The notes: generated from the sequence alone by a model not told the origin. 64,000 bases of DNA from JBNKVT01 sp050299335 (GCA_050299335.1 JBNKVT010000035.1:62001-126000); one strand, 5' to 3'. Numbered from the stretch's first letter, positions 8,193 to 17,870 are shown. Numbers and translations: made by a program.

Positions 8193-9497
8193 ATGAACGA
8201 CCTGTTCGATCACGACAAGCCGACGCCCGGCGCACCCGGGCCGCGCCCGCTGGCCGACCGTTTGCGGCCGACGGCGCTCGCCGAGGTCATCGGCCAGGAC
8301 CATATCCTCGCCCCCGATGCCCCGCTCGGCCACATGCTGGCAAGCGGCGCCCTGTCCTCACTGGTCTTCTGGGGCCCGCCCGGGGTCGGCAAGACCACCA
8401 TCGCCCGGCTGCTCGCCGAGGAAACGGACCTCGCCTTCGTGCAGATCAGCGCCATCTTCACCGGCGTCCCCGACCTCAGGAAGGTCTTCGAGGCCGCGAA
8501 GCTCAGGCGCGGCAACGGGCAGGGGACGCTCTTGTTCGTCGATGAAATCCACCGTTTCAACAAGGCCCAGCAGGACGGGTTCCTGCCGCATATGGAGGAC
8601 GGCACCATCATCCTCGTCGGCGCCACCACCGAGAACCCCTCCTTCGAACTCAACTCGGCGCTCTTGTCCCGCGCCCAGGTCCTGACCCTGAAGCGGCTGG
8701 AGCCGAAACATCTCGACCAGCTCGCCTCGCGCGCCGAGAAGCTGATGGACCGCCCTCTGCCCCTGACCGGCGAAGCCCGCGACGCGCTGGTCGAGATGGC
8801 CGATGGCGACGGGCGGGCGCTGTTGAACCTTCTCGAACAGGCCTTCACCTGGGAAGGCAAGATCGACCGCGACGGGCTGGAGGGGCGGCTGAGCCGCCGG
8901 GCACCGAAATACGACAAGTCGGGGGATGAGCATTACAACCTGATTTCGGCCTTGCACAAATCCGTCCGTGGGTCCGATCCCGATGCCTCGCTCTACTGGC
9001 TGGCGCGGATGCTGCAAGGCGGCGAGGACCCGCGTTTCCTCGCAAGGCGCATCACCCGGATGTCGGTCGAGGATATCGGGCTGGCCGATCCGCAGGCGCA
9101 GCATATCTGCCTGCAGGCCTGGGAAACCTACGAACGGCTCGGCTCGCCTGAGGGCGAGCTGGCGCTGGCTCAAGCGGTGATCTATCTGGCGCTGGCCCCG
9201 AAATCCAACGCCGCCTATGTCGCCTTCAAGGGCGCGATGCGAGCCGCGAAGGAGACAGGGTCGGAGCCTCCACCCAAGCACATCCTCAATGCGCCGACCC
9301 GGCTGATGAAGGACGAGGGTTACGGTTCGGGCTACGCCTATGACCATGACGCCGAGGACGGGTTCTCGGGGCAGAACTATTTCCCCGAGACGATGAAGCG
9401 CCCGAAATACTATGTCCCGCCGGAACGCGGCTTCGAGCGCGAGTTGCAGAAGCGGCTGATGTATTTCGAGAAGCTCAGGGCGAAGCGAACCAGCTGA
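8193..9497 (+). CDS. rarA: Replication-associated recombination protein A (RarA/MgsA)
   Basis: A 434-residue AAA+ ATPase of the clamp-loader-like RarA family, acting at stalled replication forks. Walker A GPPGVGKTT is at 61-69, Walker B LLFVDEIHRF near 113-122, and the sensor-1/arginine-finger region TTENPSFELNSALLSRAQ follows at about 145-163. The C-terminal tetramerisation part includes YYVPPERGFE. The ATG at 8193 gives the family-typical N-terminus before RPTALAEVIGQDH. An in-frame ATG at 8112 would add 27 unrelated residues across a G-rich repeat and was rejected. It heads a compact run with crcB and rluC-like genes. Confidence 0.93.
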   Translation: MNDLFDHDKPTPGAPGPRPLADRLRPTALAEVIGQDHILAPDAPLGHMLASGALSSLVFWGPPGVGKTTIARLLAEETDLAFVQISAIFTGVPDLRKVFEAAKLRRGNGQGTLLFVDEIHRFNKAQQDGFLPHMEDGTIILVGATTENPSFELNSALLSRAQVLTLKRLEPKHLDQLASRAEKLMDRPLPLTGEARDALVEMADGDGRALLNLLEQAFTWEGKIDRDGLEGRLSRRAPKYDKSGDEHYNLISALHKSVRGSDPDASLYWLARMLQGGEDPRFLARRITRMSVEDIGLADPQAQHICLQAWETYERLGSPEGELALAQAVIYLALAPKSNAAYVAFKGAMRAAKETGSEPPPKHILNAPTRLMKDEGYGSGYAYDHDAEDGFSGQNYFPETMKRPKYYVPPERGFERELQKRLMYFEKLRAKRTS

Positions 9498-9576
9498 GGC
9501 CGGCCAATCCCCCGCCCCCGCTTGACTCCGTCGCCTGCGCACGGTTTGGGATGGGAAAACCAGACGGAGACGATCC

Positions 9577-9960
9577 ATGCCGCTCATCCTGCAGATTGCC
9601 CTCGGCGGTGCCATCGGCGCCAGCCTTCGCTATCTCGTCTCGTCGAACCTCCTGCGCCTGCTCGGGACCGGGTTTCCCTATGGCACGCTGACCGTGAATA
9701 TCGTCGGATCGTTCCTGATGGGCGTATTCGCCTCCTGGGTCGCGCTGCGCGGAACCGGCTCGTTGCAGCACGCGGCACCCTTTCTGATGACCGGCATCCT
9801 TGGCGGTTTCACCACTTTCTCGGCCTTTTCGCTGGAGACCATACTGTTGATCGAGCGTGGCGAGCCGCGGCTGGCGGCCCTTTATGTCGGCGCGTCGGTC
9901 GTCTGCTCGGTCGGGTCGCTGTTTCTGGGGTTGGCGCTGACCCGGCAGATCCTTTCTTGA
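9577..9960 (+). CDS. crcB: Fluoride ion channel/exporter CrcB (Fluc)
   Basis: A 127-residue protein with four membrane helices, the usual length for a Fluc monomer that works as an antiparallel dimer to expel fluoride. The diagnostic segments are GGAIGASLRY (9-18), NIVGSFLMG and GGFTTFSAFSLE with the phenylalanine ladder. The TGA overlaps the TTG start of the next gene (TTGA). No crcB-type fluoride riboswitch is recognisable in the 79 nt upstream. Confidence 0.93.
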   Translation: MPLILQIALGGAIGASLRYLVSSNLLRLLGTGFPYGTLTVNIVGSFLMGVFASWVALRGTGSLQHAAPFLMTGILGGFTTFSAFSLETILLIERGEPRLAALYVGASVVCSVGSLFLGLALTRQILS

Positions 9961-11000
9961 GCGGCGTCCAGCATATCGAGGTCGGTCCCGATGGCGCCGA
10001 CCAGCGGCTCGACCGCTGGTTCCGCCGGCTGTTCGCCCATGTTCCGCAGGGGCGGATCGAGAAAATGTGCCGCAAGGGCGAGATCCGGGTCGATGGCGGG
10101 CGGGTGAAACCGGCCACGCGCCTCGCGCCGGGTCAGACCGTCCGCGTCCCGCCTCTGCCCGAAGGCGAAGCGCCTGTGCCGAAGCCCGCCGCCAGGGTCT
10201 CTGAGGCCGATGCCGCGATGATCCGGGGCGCTGTCCTCTACCGCGACGACCACCTGATCGCGCTCAACAAGCCCCCCGGCCTGCCGACACAGGGCGGCAC
10301 CGGGCAGAGCCGCCATGTCGACGGGCTGGCCGAGGCGCTGAAATTCGGGCTGCCGGACAAGCCGCGCCTCGTGCACCGGCTCGACAAGGACACCTCCGGC
10401 CTCCTGCTGCTCGCCCGTTCCGGCCAGGCGGCGGCGAAGCTTGCCAAGGCGTTCCAGTCGCGGGCGACGCGGAAGATCTACTGGGCTGCGGTCGCCGGTG
10501 TGCCGTCGCCCCGCGAAGGCACAATCCGTACCGGGCTGGTCAAGGCTCCGGGCCACGGGCCGCACGGGGCGGGCGAGAAGATGATCTGCATCCATCCCGA
10601 TGCCGTCCACGACACGCCGGGGGCCAAGCGGGCGGTGTCGGACTACAAGGTGATCGAGAATGCCGGTCAGCGCACCGCCTGGGTCGCCCTGTCGCCGATC
10701 ACGGGCCGCACGCACCAGCTGCGCGCCCATATGGCCGAGATCGGGCATCCGATTGTCGGGGATGGGAAATATGGCGGCTCGGGCCAGACCAATGAAGGGG
10801 ACGGCTGGGGGGCGCAGTTGGGCGGGGATATCAGCCGCAAGCTGCATCTGCATGCAAGGTCGCTGAGTTTTCGCCATCCAGAAACCGGCAAGACCCTGAC
10901 CCTGACAGCCCCTTTGCCAGACCACATGGCCCGGACCTGGGAGACCATGGGCTGGCGCGAGGCGGATGCGGCGCTCGATCCGTTCGAGGACGAGGAATGA
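9957..11000 (+). CDS. RluC-type 23S rRNA pseudouridine synthase
   Basis: A 347-residue RluA/RluC-family enzyme that converts uridines of 23S rRNA to pseudouridine. The N-terminal part (about 12-75) is an S4-like RNA-binding domain with RLDRWFRRLF and KGEIRVDGGRVK. The catalytic domain has HRLDKDTSGLLLLA, whose Asp is the nucleophile, and GRTHQLRAHM. The TTG start at 9957 overlaps the crcB stop by four bases and leaves the S4 domain complete; longer readings in this frame lie within crcB. It ends in an ATGA overlap with the ATP12 gene. Assignment to RluC rather than RluA/RluD rests on the S4 domain and context. Confidence 0.88.
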   Translation: MSGVQHIEVGPDGADQRLDRWFRRLFAHVPQGRIEKMCRKGEIRVDGGRVKPATRLAPGQTVRVPPLPEGEAPVPKPAARVSEADAAMIRGAVLYRDDHLIALNKPPGLPTQGGTGQSRHVDGLAEALKFGLPDKPRLVHRLDKDTSGLLLLARSGQAAAKLAKAFQSRATRKIYWAAVAGVPSPREGTIRTGLVKAPGHGPHGAGEKMICIHPDAVHDTPGAKRAVSDYKVIENAGQRTAWVALSPITGRTHQLRAHMAEIGHPIVGDGKYGGSGQTNEGDGWGAQLGGDISRKLHLHARSLSFRHPETGKTLTLTAPLPDHMARTWETMGWREADAALDPFEDEE

Positions 11001-11731
11001 GCTGGAAAGCGTCCCGGAAATTCTGGCAGGAGGCCTGTGTTGCCGAGGCCGAGGGCGGCTACCGGGTGCTTCTGGACGACCGCGAGTTGCGGACGCCTTC
11101 AAAGGCGCTCTTGATCCTGCCGACACGGGCGCTGGCTGAAGGCGTGGCGGCGGAATGGGCAGCGCAGGGCGACAAGATCAATCCTGCCACCATGCCGCTG
11201 ACACGGGCGGCGAACTCGGCCATCGAAAAGGTCGTGCCGCAATATGACGAGGTCGCCGCGATGCTGGCCGAATATGGCGGCTCGGACCTCCTGTGCTACC
11301 GCGCCGAAAGCCCTGTTGAGCTGATCGCCGTTCAGGCCGAGGCATGGGACCCCTGGCTCGACTGGGCGCGGCGGGAGCTGGGCGCGCCGCTTCTGGCCAT
11401 TCAGGGAGTGATCCACCATCCGCAGGACGCCGCCTCGCTGGCGCGGCTGGCGGAGCATGTCCGGGGTTACGCGGCGTTCGAATTGACCGGGCTGCATGAT
11501 CTGGTCACCCTGTCGGGGTCACTGATCCTCGGGCTTGCCGTGGCGCGGCAGGCACTGAAGGCCGAGGCCGCCTGGGACCTGTCGCGGGTCGACGAGACCT
11601 GGCAGGCGGCGCTCTGGGGCCGCGACGACGAGGCGGAGGCGCTGGCCGGGGCCAAACGGCAGGACTTTGTGCAGGCGGCAAGGCTGCTGGCGCTTTTGGG
11701 GGACGATAAAGATGACGATCCGCTACGCTGA
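10997..11731 (+). CDS. ATP12-family F1-ATPase assembly chaperone
   Basis: A 244-residue protein of the ATP12 family, which in mitochondria and alphaproteobacteria holds the F1 alpha subunit before assembly. It begins with WKASRKFWQEA and has the family's RVLLDDRELRTP and ATMPLTRAANSAIE segments near the N-terminus, then the helical part with GLHDLVTLSGSLILGLAVA. Its start overlaps the upstream gene by ATGA, and its end overlaps the thioesterase start by 20 nt, so it belongs to the rarA-crcB-rluC run. Confidence 0.9.
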   Translation: MSWKASRKFWQEACVAEAEGGYRVLLDDRELRTPSKALLILPTRALAEGVAAEWAAQGDKINPATMPLTRAANSAIEKVVPQYDEVAAMLAEYGGSDLLCYRAESPVELIAVQAEAWDPWLDWARRELGAPLLAIQGVIHHPQDAASLARLAEHVRGYAAFELTGLHDLVTLSGSLILGLAVARQALKAEAAWDLSRVDETWQAALWGRDDEAEALAGAKRQDFVQAARLLALLGDDKDDDPLR

Positions 11732-12206
11732 GACCGAAGCCGACCTGCTGACCATGCAGGATATCGCCGCGATCAGTGGGCTGGAATTCATCCAGGGCAT
11801 CGCCGAGGGCCGCTACCCAGCCCCGCCCATCGGCAAGACGCTCGATTTCGGGATGGAGAGTGCGGAGGAAGGCAAGGTGGTCTTCCGGGGCCGCTGCAAT
11901 TTCGCGTCGCTGAACCCTCTGGGCACCGTCCATGGCGGCTGGTTCGGCACGCTTCTGGATAGTTGCATGGCCTGCGCGGTCCAGACGACACTGCCGAAGG
12001 GCACCGGCTATACGACACTGGAATACAAGATAAACATCATCCGCCCGCTCTTTGCCGATTCGGGCGAGGTGCGGGCCATCGGCACGGTCTCGCATTCGGG
12101 GCGCCGCACCGGTGTCGCCGAGGGTCGGATTGTCGGGGTCGAGGACGGCAAGCTCTATGCCACCGGTTCGACCACCTGCCACGTCTTCGCCTTTCCGACA
12201 GGCTGA
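11712..12206 (+). CDS. PaaI-family hotdog-fold thioesterase
   Basis: A 164-residue single hotdog-fold protein. The HGGWFGTLLDSCM segment carries the Asp/His-type active helix of PaaI-like acyl-CoA thioesterases, and the final strands end at GSTTCHVF. It should hydrolyse a small acyl- or phenylacetyl-CoA, but the substrate is not readable. The start at 11712 lies inside the end of the ATP12 gene (20-nt overlap). An internal ATG at 11754 would give a 150-residue product and cannot be excluded. Confidence 0.85.
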   Translation: MTIRYAETEADLLTMQDIAAISGLEFIQGIAEGRYPAPPIGKTLDFGMESAEEGKVVFRGRCNFASLNPLGTVHGGWFGTLLDSCMACAVQTTLPKGTGYTTLEYKINIIRPLFADSGEVRAIGTVSHSGRRTGVAEGRIVGVEDGKLYATGSTTCHVFAFPTG

Positions 12207-12449
12207 AGGTTTTGACCGGATGGTCTGATTCTCTGCGGCGTCATTCCGCGATGGAATAGGGGCCATCAGTGGCGGAAATGGGTCCTCAGACCTTTCAAAG
12301 CGCTTCAAATTCTGAATTGAGCTGCACATAATTGCAGCGGCACAAGGTCGGCATGTAACCGGTAACATGCTATAAAAACGGTAATAATTACAGAACCATG
12401 ACGGCATATTTGCAAAGTCTTCAGCCTCCTGCCTCCCCCCACACGACAC

Positions 12450-12478
12450 TTGACCTTTGGCCTGAGTGTTTCATTGTA
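12450..12478 (+). promoter_or_regulatory. Candidate sigma70 promoter for aapJQMP
   Basis: TTGACC (12450-12455) and ATTGTA (12473-12478) are spaced 17 nt apart, about 105 nt before the aapJ start, within a 377-bp non-coding region (12207-12583). The -10 match is moderate. This gap also contains an AT-rich stretch (12300-12400). No riboswitch or NtrC-type site was recognised. Confidence 0.4.
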
Positions 12479-12583
12479 GGGGGGCTGATCCCGTCTCGGC
12501 GGGACAACAGGTTATCGCAACCCGGTCCCTTGGGCCGGATCGAAGGCCCCGGACATAAGGGGCAACCACAGGAAGAGGTTAAA

Positions 12584-13600
12584 ATGAAAACATCTGTATT
12601 CTTGGGCACGATTGCCGCCGCCGGGCTGACCGCCGGGCTGGCAGCAGCGGCGACGCTGGATGACGTCAAGGCCGCCGGCACGCTGAAATGCGGCGTGAGC
12701 CAGGGCCTTCCGGGTTTCTCGGCAACCAACGACGCCGGCGAATGGACCGGGATCGACGTGGATTACTGCCGGGCCCTTGCTGCGGCTGTTCTCGGCGATG
12801 CCGATGCGGTCGAATACGTCTCGCTGTCGGCCAAGGACCGTTTCACGGCGCTGTCCTCGGGCGAGATCGACGTCCTGTCGCGCAACACCACCTGGACGAT
12901 CACCCGCGACACCGATCTCGGCATTAGCTTCGTCGGCGTGAACTATTATGACGGCCAGGGCATGATGGTTCCGGCCGGTCTCGGCATCACCTCGGCGCTG
13001 GAACTGGATGGGGCGACGATCTGCACCAATACCGGTACCACGACCGAGCTGAACATCACCGACTACTTCCAGCAGCACGGGATGACCTTCGAACTGGTCG
13101 CGCTGGAGAACTCGGACGAGGTGATCGCGGCCTACGGTGCCGGGCGTTGCGACGTCTTCACCACCGACCGGTCGGGCGTTGCCGCCGAGCGTCTGAAGCT
13201 CGCCGATCCCGACGCCCATGTCGTGCTGCCCGAAACCATCTCGAAAGAGCCGCTCGGCCCGTCGGTCCGCGCCGGTGACGAGCAGTGGGCGAAAATCGCC
13301 CGCTGGGTGCTGAACGGTGTGATCGAGGCTGAAGAGTACGGCATCACGTCGGCGAATGTCGAAGAGATGAAGTCCTCCGAGAACCCGTCGGTGCAGCGTA
13401 TCCTCGGTGTCGGCGACAATGACTACGGCAAGCCGCTCGGCCTCAGCGCCGACTTCATCGCCCAGGCCGTGGCCCAGGTCGGCAATTACGGCGAGATGTA
13501 CGAGCGCAATGTCGGTGAAAGCACCCCGCTGAAACTGGCCCGTGGCGTCAACGAGCTGTGGACCAAAGGTGGCCTGATGTACGCACCGCCCATCCGCTAA
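12584..13600 (+). CDS. aapJ: General L-amino acid ABC transporter, binding protein AapJ
   Basis: A 338-residue periplasmic receptor for broad-range L-amino acid uptake. Residues 1-23 form a signal peptide ending AAAA/TLDDVK. The mature N-terminus VKAAGTLKCGVSQGLPGFS and the ligand-domain segment SSGEIDVLSRNTTWT are typical of AapJ/BztA. The ATG at 12584 is chosen because a strong GGAAGAGG ribosome binding site precedes it and the signal peptide starts there; the upstream in-frame ATG at 12398 would add 62 non-homologous residues. It is the first gene of aapJQMP. Confidence 0.95.
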   Translation: MKTSVFLGTIAAAGLTAGLAAAATLDDVKAAGTLKCGVSQGLPGFSATNDAGEWTGIDVDYCRALAAAVLGDADAVEYVSLSAKDRFTALSSGEIDVLSRNTTWTITRDTDLGISFVGVNYYDGQGMMVPAGLGITSALELDGATICTNTGTTTELNITDYFQQHGMTFELVALENSDEVIAAYGAGRCDVFTTDRSGVAAERLKLADPDAHVVLPETISKEPLGPSVRAGDEQWAKIARWVLNGVIEAEEYGITSANVEEMKSSENPSVQRILGVGDNDYGKPLGLSADFIAQAVAQVGNYGEMYERNVGESTPLKLARGVNELWTKGGLMYAPPIR

Positions 13601-13634
13601 GCGACCCGGACGCTAGTGGAACGGACACAATAAG

Positions 13635-13662
13635 AAAGGGGCGGAATCTCCTCCGCCCCTTT
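13635..13662 (+). terminator. Stem-loop between aapJ and aapQ
   Basis: A perfect 11-bp stem (AAAGGGGCGGA with TCCGCCCCTTT, 6-nt loop) stands 35 nt after aapJ and 28 nt before aapQ. In binding-protein-dependent operons such a hairpin usually gives partial termination or protects the receptor mRNA, so that more receptor than permease is made. It lacks a long T-run, so readthrough is expected. Confidence 0.75.
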
Positions 13663-13689
13663 GTGCTAAAATGATCGTAACAGCCGGGG

Positions 13690-14946
13690 GTGGTCGTGAC
13701 TTCTGTAACCGATGCTGAACTGAATGACGCGGGGGAACGAACGGGGCTGGCAGCCCTTGTCTTCAACAGCCGCGCCAGATCCCTCTTCTTCCAGGCTCTG
13801 CTGGCGCTCTTGATCATCGTGATGATCTGGCTGGCACTGCAGAACGCCGGCCAGAACCTCGCCGATCAGAACAAGGAATTCGGCTTCGATTTCTTCGGCC
13901 GGCCCTCCGACATTCAGATCCTGACGACTTTCGGCACCTGGCTGGTCGATTACGAACCGGGGTCGAGCTCGGTCTGGGACGTCTTTGTCCTGTCCATCGC
14001 CAATACGCTCATCATTTCGATCGCGGGCATTTTCTTCGCGACGATCTGGGGGTTCCTTCTGGGGATCTTCCGACTGTCGCCGAACTTCGTTCTGCGCAGT
14101 TTCGCAACGGTCTATATCGAGCTTCTGCGCAACGTCCCACTGTTGTTGCAGATCTTCTTCTGGACGGCGGTCCTGCGGATCGTCGCCCCTCAGGAACGCG
14201 GGACATTCGCGACGCTGATCCCGGGGTTTCTGCAATTCGATGCCAAGGGCATCTACGGGCCCTACCCGCTGGTCGAAGACGGTTTCGTCTATACCATGAT
14301 CGCGCTGCTGCTCGCCTGTCTGGGGGCGTGGGGCTATGCGAAATGGGCGAAGAAGAGGCAGGACAAGACCGGCCAGCGGTCGCCGGTCTTTCTCGTATCA
14401 CTCGCCCTCATCATCCTTCTGCCGATCTTCGTTTTCCTCGTTACCGGGCGGCCCCTTGGAATTGAGTGGCCCAACTTTGTGACCGAAGGCCCCGTCTTCC
14501 GCAGGGGCTTCGAGTTCGGCGTCGGCAGCTACATAGCGCCTGAGTTCCTCGCCCTTTTCCTGGCCCTCTTCACCTACACCGCCGCCTTCATCGCCGAGAT
14601 CGTACGGGCGGGTATCCAGGCGGTGCCCAAGGGCCAGTCCGAGGCGTCGGCAGCACTTGGCCTGCCGGATGGGCTTGCAATGCGCAAGGTCATCCTGCCG
14701 CAGGCCTTCCGGGTGATCGTGCCGCCCCTGACTTCGCAATATCTGAACCTGACCAAGAACAGCTCGCTTGCCGCAGCTATCGGCTATCCCGAACTGGTCG
14801 CGGTCTTTGCAGGAACCACGCTCAACCAGGTCGGACGCGCCATCGAGATCATCGCGATCGTGATCGTGGTCTATCTGGTGATCTCGCTGCTGACTTCGGC
14901 CTTCATGAACTGGTTCAACAACCGCGTCGCGCTGGTTGAAAGGTAG
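13690..14946 (+). CDS. aapQ: General L-amino acid ABC transporter, permease AapQ
   Basis: A 418-residue HisMQ-type permease. The first helix is near residues 35-55 and the permease domain starts at NTLIISIAGIFFATIWG. A long insertion typical of AapQ/BztB separates the first helices from the C-terminal core, which carries the EAA-like loop SEASAALGLPDGLAMRKVILP. It pairs with AapM to form the channel. The start is GTG at 13690; GTG 13696 is an alternative two codons later. It is separated by only 9 nt from aapM. Confidence 0.92.
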   Translation: MVVTSVTDAELNDAGERTGLAALVFNSRARSLFFQALLALLIIVMIWLALQNAGQNLADQNKEFGFDFFGRPSDIQILTTFGTWLVDYEPGSSSVWDVFVLSIANTLIISIAGIFFATIWGFLLGIFRLSPNFVLRSFATVYIELLRNVPLLLQIFFWTAVLRIVAPQERGTFATLIPGFLQFDAKGIYGPYPLVEDGFVYTMIALLLACLGAWGYAKWAKKRQDKTGQRSPVFLVSLALIILLPIFVFLVTGRPLGIEWPNFVTEGPVFRRGFEFGVGSYIAPEFLALFLALFTYTAAFIAEIVRAGIQAVPKGQSEASAALGLPDGLAMRKVILPQAFRVIVPPLTSQYLNLTKNSSLAAAIGYPELVAVFAGTTLNQVGRAIEIIAIVIVVYLVISLLTSAFMNWFNNRVALVER

Positions 14947-14955
14947 GGGGCAGAT

Positions 14956-16341
14956 ATGCAGGAACACATGAGTGACAGCTGGGTCCGGACCGAGGACGCC
15001 CCCCTTCTGGAGCCACCGGCATCCGAGGTCGGGATAAGGGGCTGGCTCTGGCACAATATCTTCGCCTCCATGGCGGATTATGCCACACCGGCCAAGGCCG
15101 TCAGGTCGATCCTGATGACCTTCATGACGGCCTTTTCCGCCTATGCGCTGATCTGGATGATCTGGGTGCTGCTGGACTTCGCGTTATTTTCGGCCACGTT
15201 CAGCGACCCCGAGGGACTGAAGCGCGAGGCCTGTTTCGTGAACGCGACCGGCGCCTGCTGGCCGTTCATCAAGGCCAAATGGTACCAGTTCATGTTCGGA
15301 TTCTACCCGACCGAGGAAGTCTGGCGGGTGAAGCTGTCCATGCTGATCCTTGCCGCGGGCACCGCCTGGCTGATCTTCCCGCTGCCGCATCGGGGCAAGG
15401 TCGCGGCCTTCATGCTGACCGGTTTCCCGATCATCGCCTTCGTGCTGTTGAACGGCATGCCGGTCGAGGACAACGGCGATCTCGGCCATATCTTCGCCGG
15501 TGCCTGGTTCCCGCTGCTGCTGGCGGCGGTGATCTTCGCGGGCTGGTGGCTGGCCAATGGCGGCAAGCTTGGCGATGTGGGTTCGGCCTTTGCGCCGGCG
15601 CTGCTGATGGCCGCAGCACTTCTGGCGCTCTGGGGCGCACTGCCGCTGGTGACCATGGTGCTGGACATCGCGCTCGGCACGGAAGTGGTCGAGACCAACA
15701 AATGGGGCGGGCTGACGGTGACGCTGGTCGTGGCGATCTTCGGCATCGTGATCTCGCTGCCCGTCGGCATGCTGCTGGCGCTGGGCCGCCGGTCACACGC
15801 GCCGATCATCCGCTATACCTCGGTGATCTTCATCGAAGTGGTCCGCGGCATCCCGCTGATCTCGGTGCTGTTCTTCGCCTCGGCGATGTTGCCCTATTTC
15901 CTCGAACCGGGCGTGGACTTCAACAAGCTCCTGCGCGCCATGGTCGGGGTGGTCCTCTTCGCCTCGGCCTATATGGCCGAAGTGATCAGGGGCGGGCTGC
16001 AGGCGATGCCGAAGGGCCAGTATGAGGGCGGCATGTCGCTGGGTCTCAGCTACTGGCAGCAGATGCGGCTGATCATCATGCCCCAGGCGCTGACCACGGT
16101 GATCCCGGGGATCGTGAACACTTTCATCGGCCTCTTCAAGGACACGACACTGGTCCTCATCATCTCGATCTTCGACCTTCTGGGCACGCTCAACAACACC
16201 CTGAAGGACCCCGAATGGTCGACGCCGACCACAGCCTATACCGGCTACCTGACCATCGCGCTGATCTACTGGGTCTTCTGCTTCGGCATGTCCCGGTATT
16301 CGGTCCACATGGAACGCAAGCTCGATCGCTCGCATCGCTAA
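14956..16341 (+). CDS. aapM: General L-amino acid ABC transporter, permease AapM
   Basis: A 461-residue permease partner of AapQ. It has an N-terminal cytoplasmic stretch, several extra helices (about 50-250), and the conserved HisM-type core from [20 protein letters not shown] onward, including [13 protein letters not shown] and the EAA loop [20 protein letters not shown]. The length and extra N-terminal helices fit AapM/BztC. ATG 14956 is used; the internal ATG four codons later (14968) is an alternative. aapP starts 11 nt after the stop. Confidence 0.92.
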   Translation: MQEHMSDSWVRTEDAPLLEPPASEVGIRGWLWHNIFASMADYATPAKAVRSILMTFMTAFSAYALIWMIWVLLDFALFSATFSDPEGLKREACFVNATGACWPFIKAKWYQFMFGFYPTEEVWRVKLSMLILAAGTAWLIFPLPHRGKVAAFMLTGFPIIAFVLLNGMPVEDNGDLGHIFAGAWFPLLLAAVIFAGWWLANGGKLGDVGSAFAPALLMAAALLALWGALPLVTMVLDIALGTEVVETNKWGGLTVTLVVAIFGIVISLPVGMLLALGRRSHAPIIRYTSVIFIEVVRGIPLISVLFFASAMLPYFLEPGVDFNKLLRAMVGVVLFASAYMAEVIRGGLQAMPKGQYEGGMSLGLSYWQQMRLIIMPQALTTVIPGIVNTFIGLFKDTTLVLIISIFDLLGTLNNTLKDPEWSTPTTAYTGYLTIALIYWVFCFGMSRYSVHMERKLDRSHR

Positions 16342-16352
16342 GGAATGCTGAC

Positions 16353-17147
16353 ATGACAGAAGACACCATGACCCGCGAAGCCCCGACCCCGTCGGCGATG
16401 ACCGTCTCGGACGAGGTGGCCATCGAGATCCGGAACATGAACAAGTGGTACGGATCGTTCCATGTGCTGCGCGATATCGACCTCACCGTTTATCGCGGCG
16501 AGCGGATCGTGATCTGCGGGCCCTCGGGATCGGGCAAATCGACCCTGATCCGCTGCATCAACGCGCTGGAGGAACACCAGGCGGGCTCGATCGAGGTGGA
16601 CGGGACGCGGCTGAGTTCGGACTTGAAAAACATCGACAAGATCCGGTCCGAAGTGGGCATGTGTTTCCAGCATTTCAACCTGTTCCCGCATCTGACCATC
16701 CTCGAGAACTGCACGCTGGCCCCGATCTGGGTGCGCAAGACGCCCCGGAAGGAAGCCGAGGAAACGGCGATGCACTTCCTCGAAAAGGTCAAGATCCCCG
16801 AGCAGGCCGACAAATATCCAGGCCAGTTGTCTGGCGGCCAGCAGCAGCGCGTGGCAATCGCGCGGTCGCTCTGCATGAAGCCGCGGATCATGCTGTTTGA
16901 CGAGCCGACCTCCGCGCTTGACCCCGAGATGATCAAGGAAGTGCTCGACACCATGATCGAGCTGGCCCAGGAGGGGATGACCATGCTGTGTGTGACCCAC
17001 GAAATGGGCTTTGCGCGGCAGGTGGCAAACCGGGTGATCTTCATGGATGCCGGCCAGATCGTCGAGCAGAACGAGCCGGAAGCGTTCTTCAACAACCCGC
17101 AATCGGACCGGACGAAGCTGTTCCTGAGCCAGATTCTCGGGCATTGA
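16353..17147 (+). CDS. aapP: General L-amino acid ABC transporter, ATPase AapP
   Basis: A 264-residue polar amino-acid-type ABC ATPase: Walker [10 protein letters not shown] (56-64), Q-loop CFQHFNLF, signature [15 protein letters not shown], Walker [15 protein letters not shown], switch VTHEMGFA. It drives AapQM. The ATG at 16353 follows AAGGAATG-type sequence and avoids the overlap with aapM that a longer reading would need. About 20 residues precede the ABC fold, somewhat longer than some homologs; ATG 16368 or 16398 could be used instead. Confidence 0.93.
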   Translation: MTEDTMTREAPTPSAMTVSDEVAIEIRNMNKWYGSFHVLRDIDLTVYRGERIVICGPSGSGKSTLIRCINALEEHQAGSIEVDGTRLSSDLKNIDKIRSEVGMCFQHFNLFPHLTILENCTLAPIWVRKTPRKEAEETAMHFLEKVKIPEQADKYPGQLSGGQQQRVAIARSLCMKPRIMLFDEPTSALDPEMIKEVLDTMIELAQEGMTMLCVTHEMGFARQVANRVIFMDAGQIVEQNEPEAFFNNPQSDRTKLFLSQILGH

Positions 17148-17165
17148 TTATTACGGCCTGTCGGG

Positions 17166-17183
17166 GGCCCGCTGACGCGGGCC
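17166..17183 (+). terminator. Hairpin after aapP
   Basis: A 7-bp stem GGCCCGC/GCGGGCC with a TGAC loop lies 18 nt after the aapP stop and is followed by a weak T-containing tail. It is a likely end of the aap transcript, although the T-tract is poor. Confidence 0.5.
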
Positions 17184-17200
17184 AAGCCTTTGCTTGTCAC

Positions 17201-17241
17201 CGCCTCCGGCGCTGACGTTTCGCCTCCGGCGGGAGTATTTT
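17201..17241 (+). repeat. CGCCTCCGGCG direct repeat with GGGAGTATTTT tail
   Basis: The 11-mer CGCCTCCGGCG occurs at 17201-17211 and again at 17221-17231; the second copy runs into GGAGTATTTTCAAGAAGGAGG. Sequence of the form CCTCCGGCGGGAGTATTT resembles a short repeat I associate with intergenic regions of Rhodobacterales genomes. Calling it dispersed is prior knowledge, since only this locus is in the window. Confidence 0.45.
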
Positions 17242-17318
17242 CAAGAAGGAGGAGGTGGGGTTCCGGCTTGCCTTGCGGCGGGGTTTGGCCAAAGATGCGC
17301 TCCCGAGGGAGGGTGGTG

Positions 17319-17777
17319 ATGCGCAAGTTCCTGGTGGTGCTCGACGATACGCCGGAATGTCTGAACGCGATGCGGTTTGCCGCCTTGCGCGCCGCCAAGA
17401 CCGGTGGCGCGGTGGAATTGCTGGCGATCATCGCACCTGAGGAGTTTCAGCACTGGATCGGGGTCGGCGAGGTGATGCGGGCCGAGGCGCGCGAGCGGGT
17501 CGAGGCGCATTTCGAGGTGTTCCGCGACCGGATGGTCAAGAAGGAGGGCGTCGAGCCGAGCCTGGCTATCCGCGAGGGCGAGAAGGCCGAGCAGGTTCTG
17601 GAGCATATCCGCTCGGACCCGGAAATCGGGGTGCTGGTGCTGGGGGCAGGGACCAAGGGTGAGGGGCCGGGGCCGCTGGTCTCGGAACTGGTGGGGCGGC
17701 GCGGTGGCGAGATGCCGATCCCGATCACCGTTGTTCCCGGTGCGATGACCAAGGAGCAGATCCTCGCGGTCACCTGA
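17319..17777 (+). CDS. Universal stress protein (UspA family)
   Basis: A 152-residue single Usp domain. The first strand RKFLVVLDDTPECLNAM and the late VLVLGAG segment followed by PITVVPG form the nucleotide-binding Rossmann-like fold; GAGTKGEGPG resembles the ATP-binding G-2x-G-9x-G motif. The role is presumably stress or energy sensing; the target is unknown. ATG 17319 has a GAGGGAGGG ribosome binding site. It follows the aap operon but is separated by a hairpin and 171 nt, so it is probably its own unit. Confidence 0.88.
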   Translation: MRKFLVVLDDTPECLNAMRFAALRAAKTGGAVELLAIIAPEEFQHWIGVGEVMRAEARERVEAHFEVFRDRMVKKEGVEPSLAIREGEKAEQVLEHIRSDPEIGVLVLGAGTKGEGPGPLVSELVGRRGGEMPIPITVVPGAMTKEQILAVT

Positions 17778-17850
17778 CCCGCAAGTCGGCTTTGCAATTC
17801 CACCGGTTTTGCCCGATAACGCGTTTTGCGCCTGATCGGGCCCATGTATC

Positions 17851-17870
17851 CGGCCGCACCCGTGCGGCCG
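17851..17870 (+). terminator. Hairpin after the universal stress gene
   Basis: CGGCCGCAC and GTGCGGCCG form a compact 7-9-bp hairpin, followed by CGTTTGC. The T-run is short. It lies between the usp stop and the sulfotransferase-like gene. Confidence 0.45.

Noticed and set aside
9498..9576. Fluoride riboswitch upstream of crcB
   Set aside because: The leader lacks the conserved crcB-motif core and the pairing needed; only short G-rich words agree.
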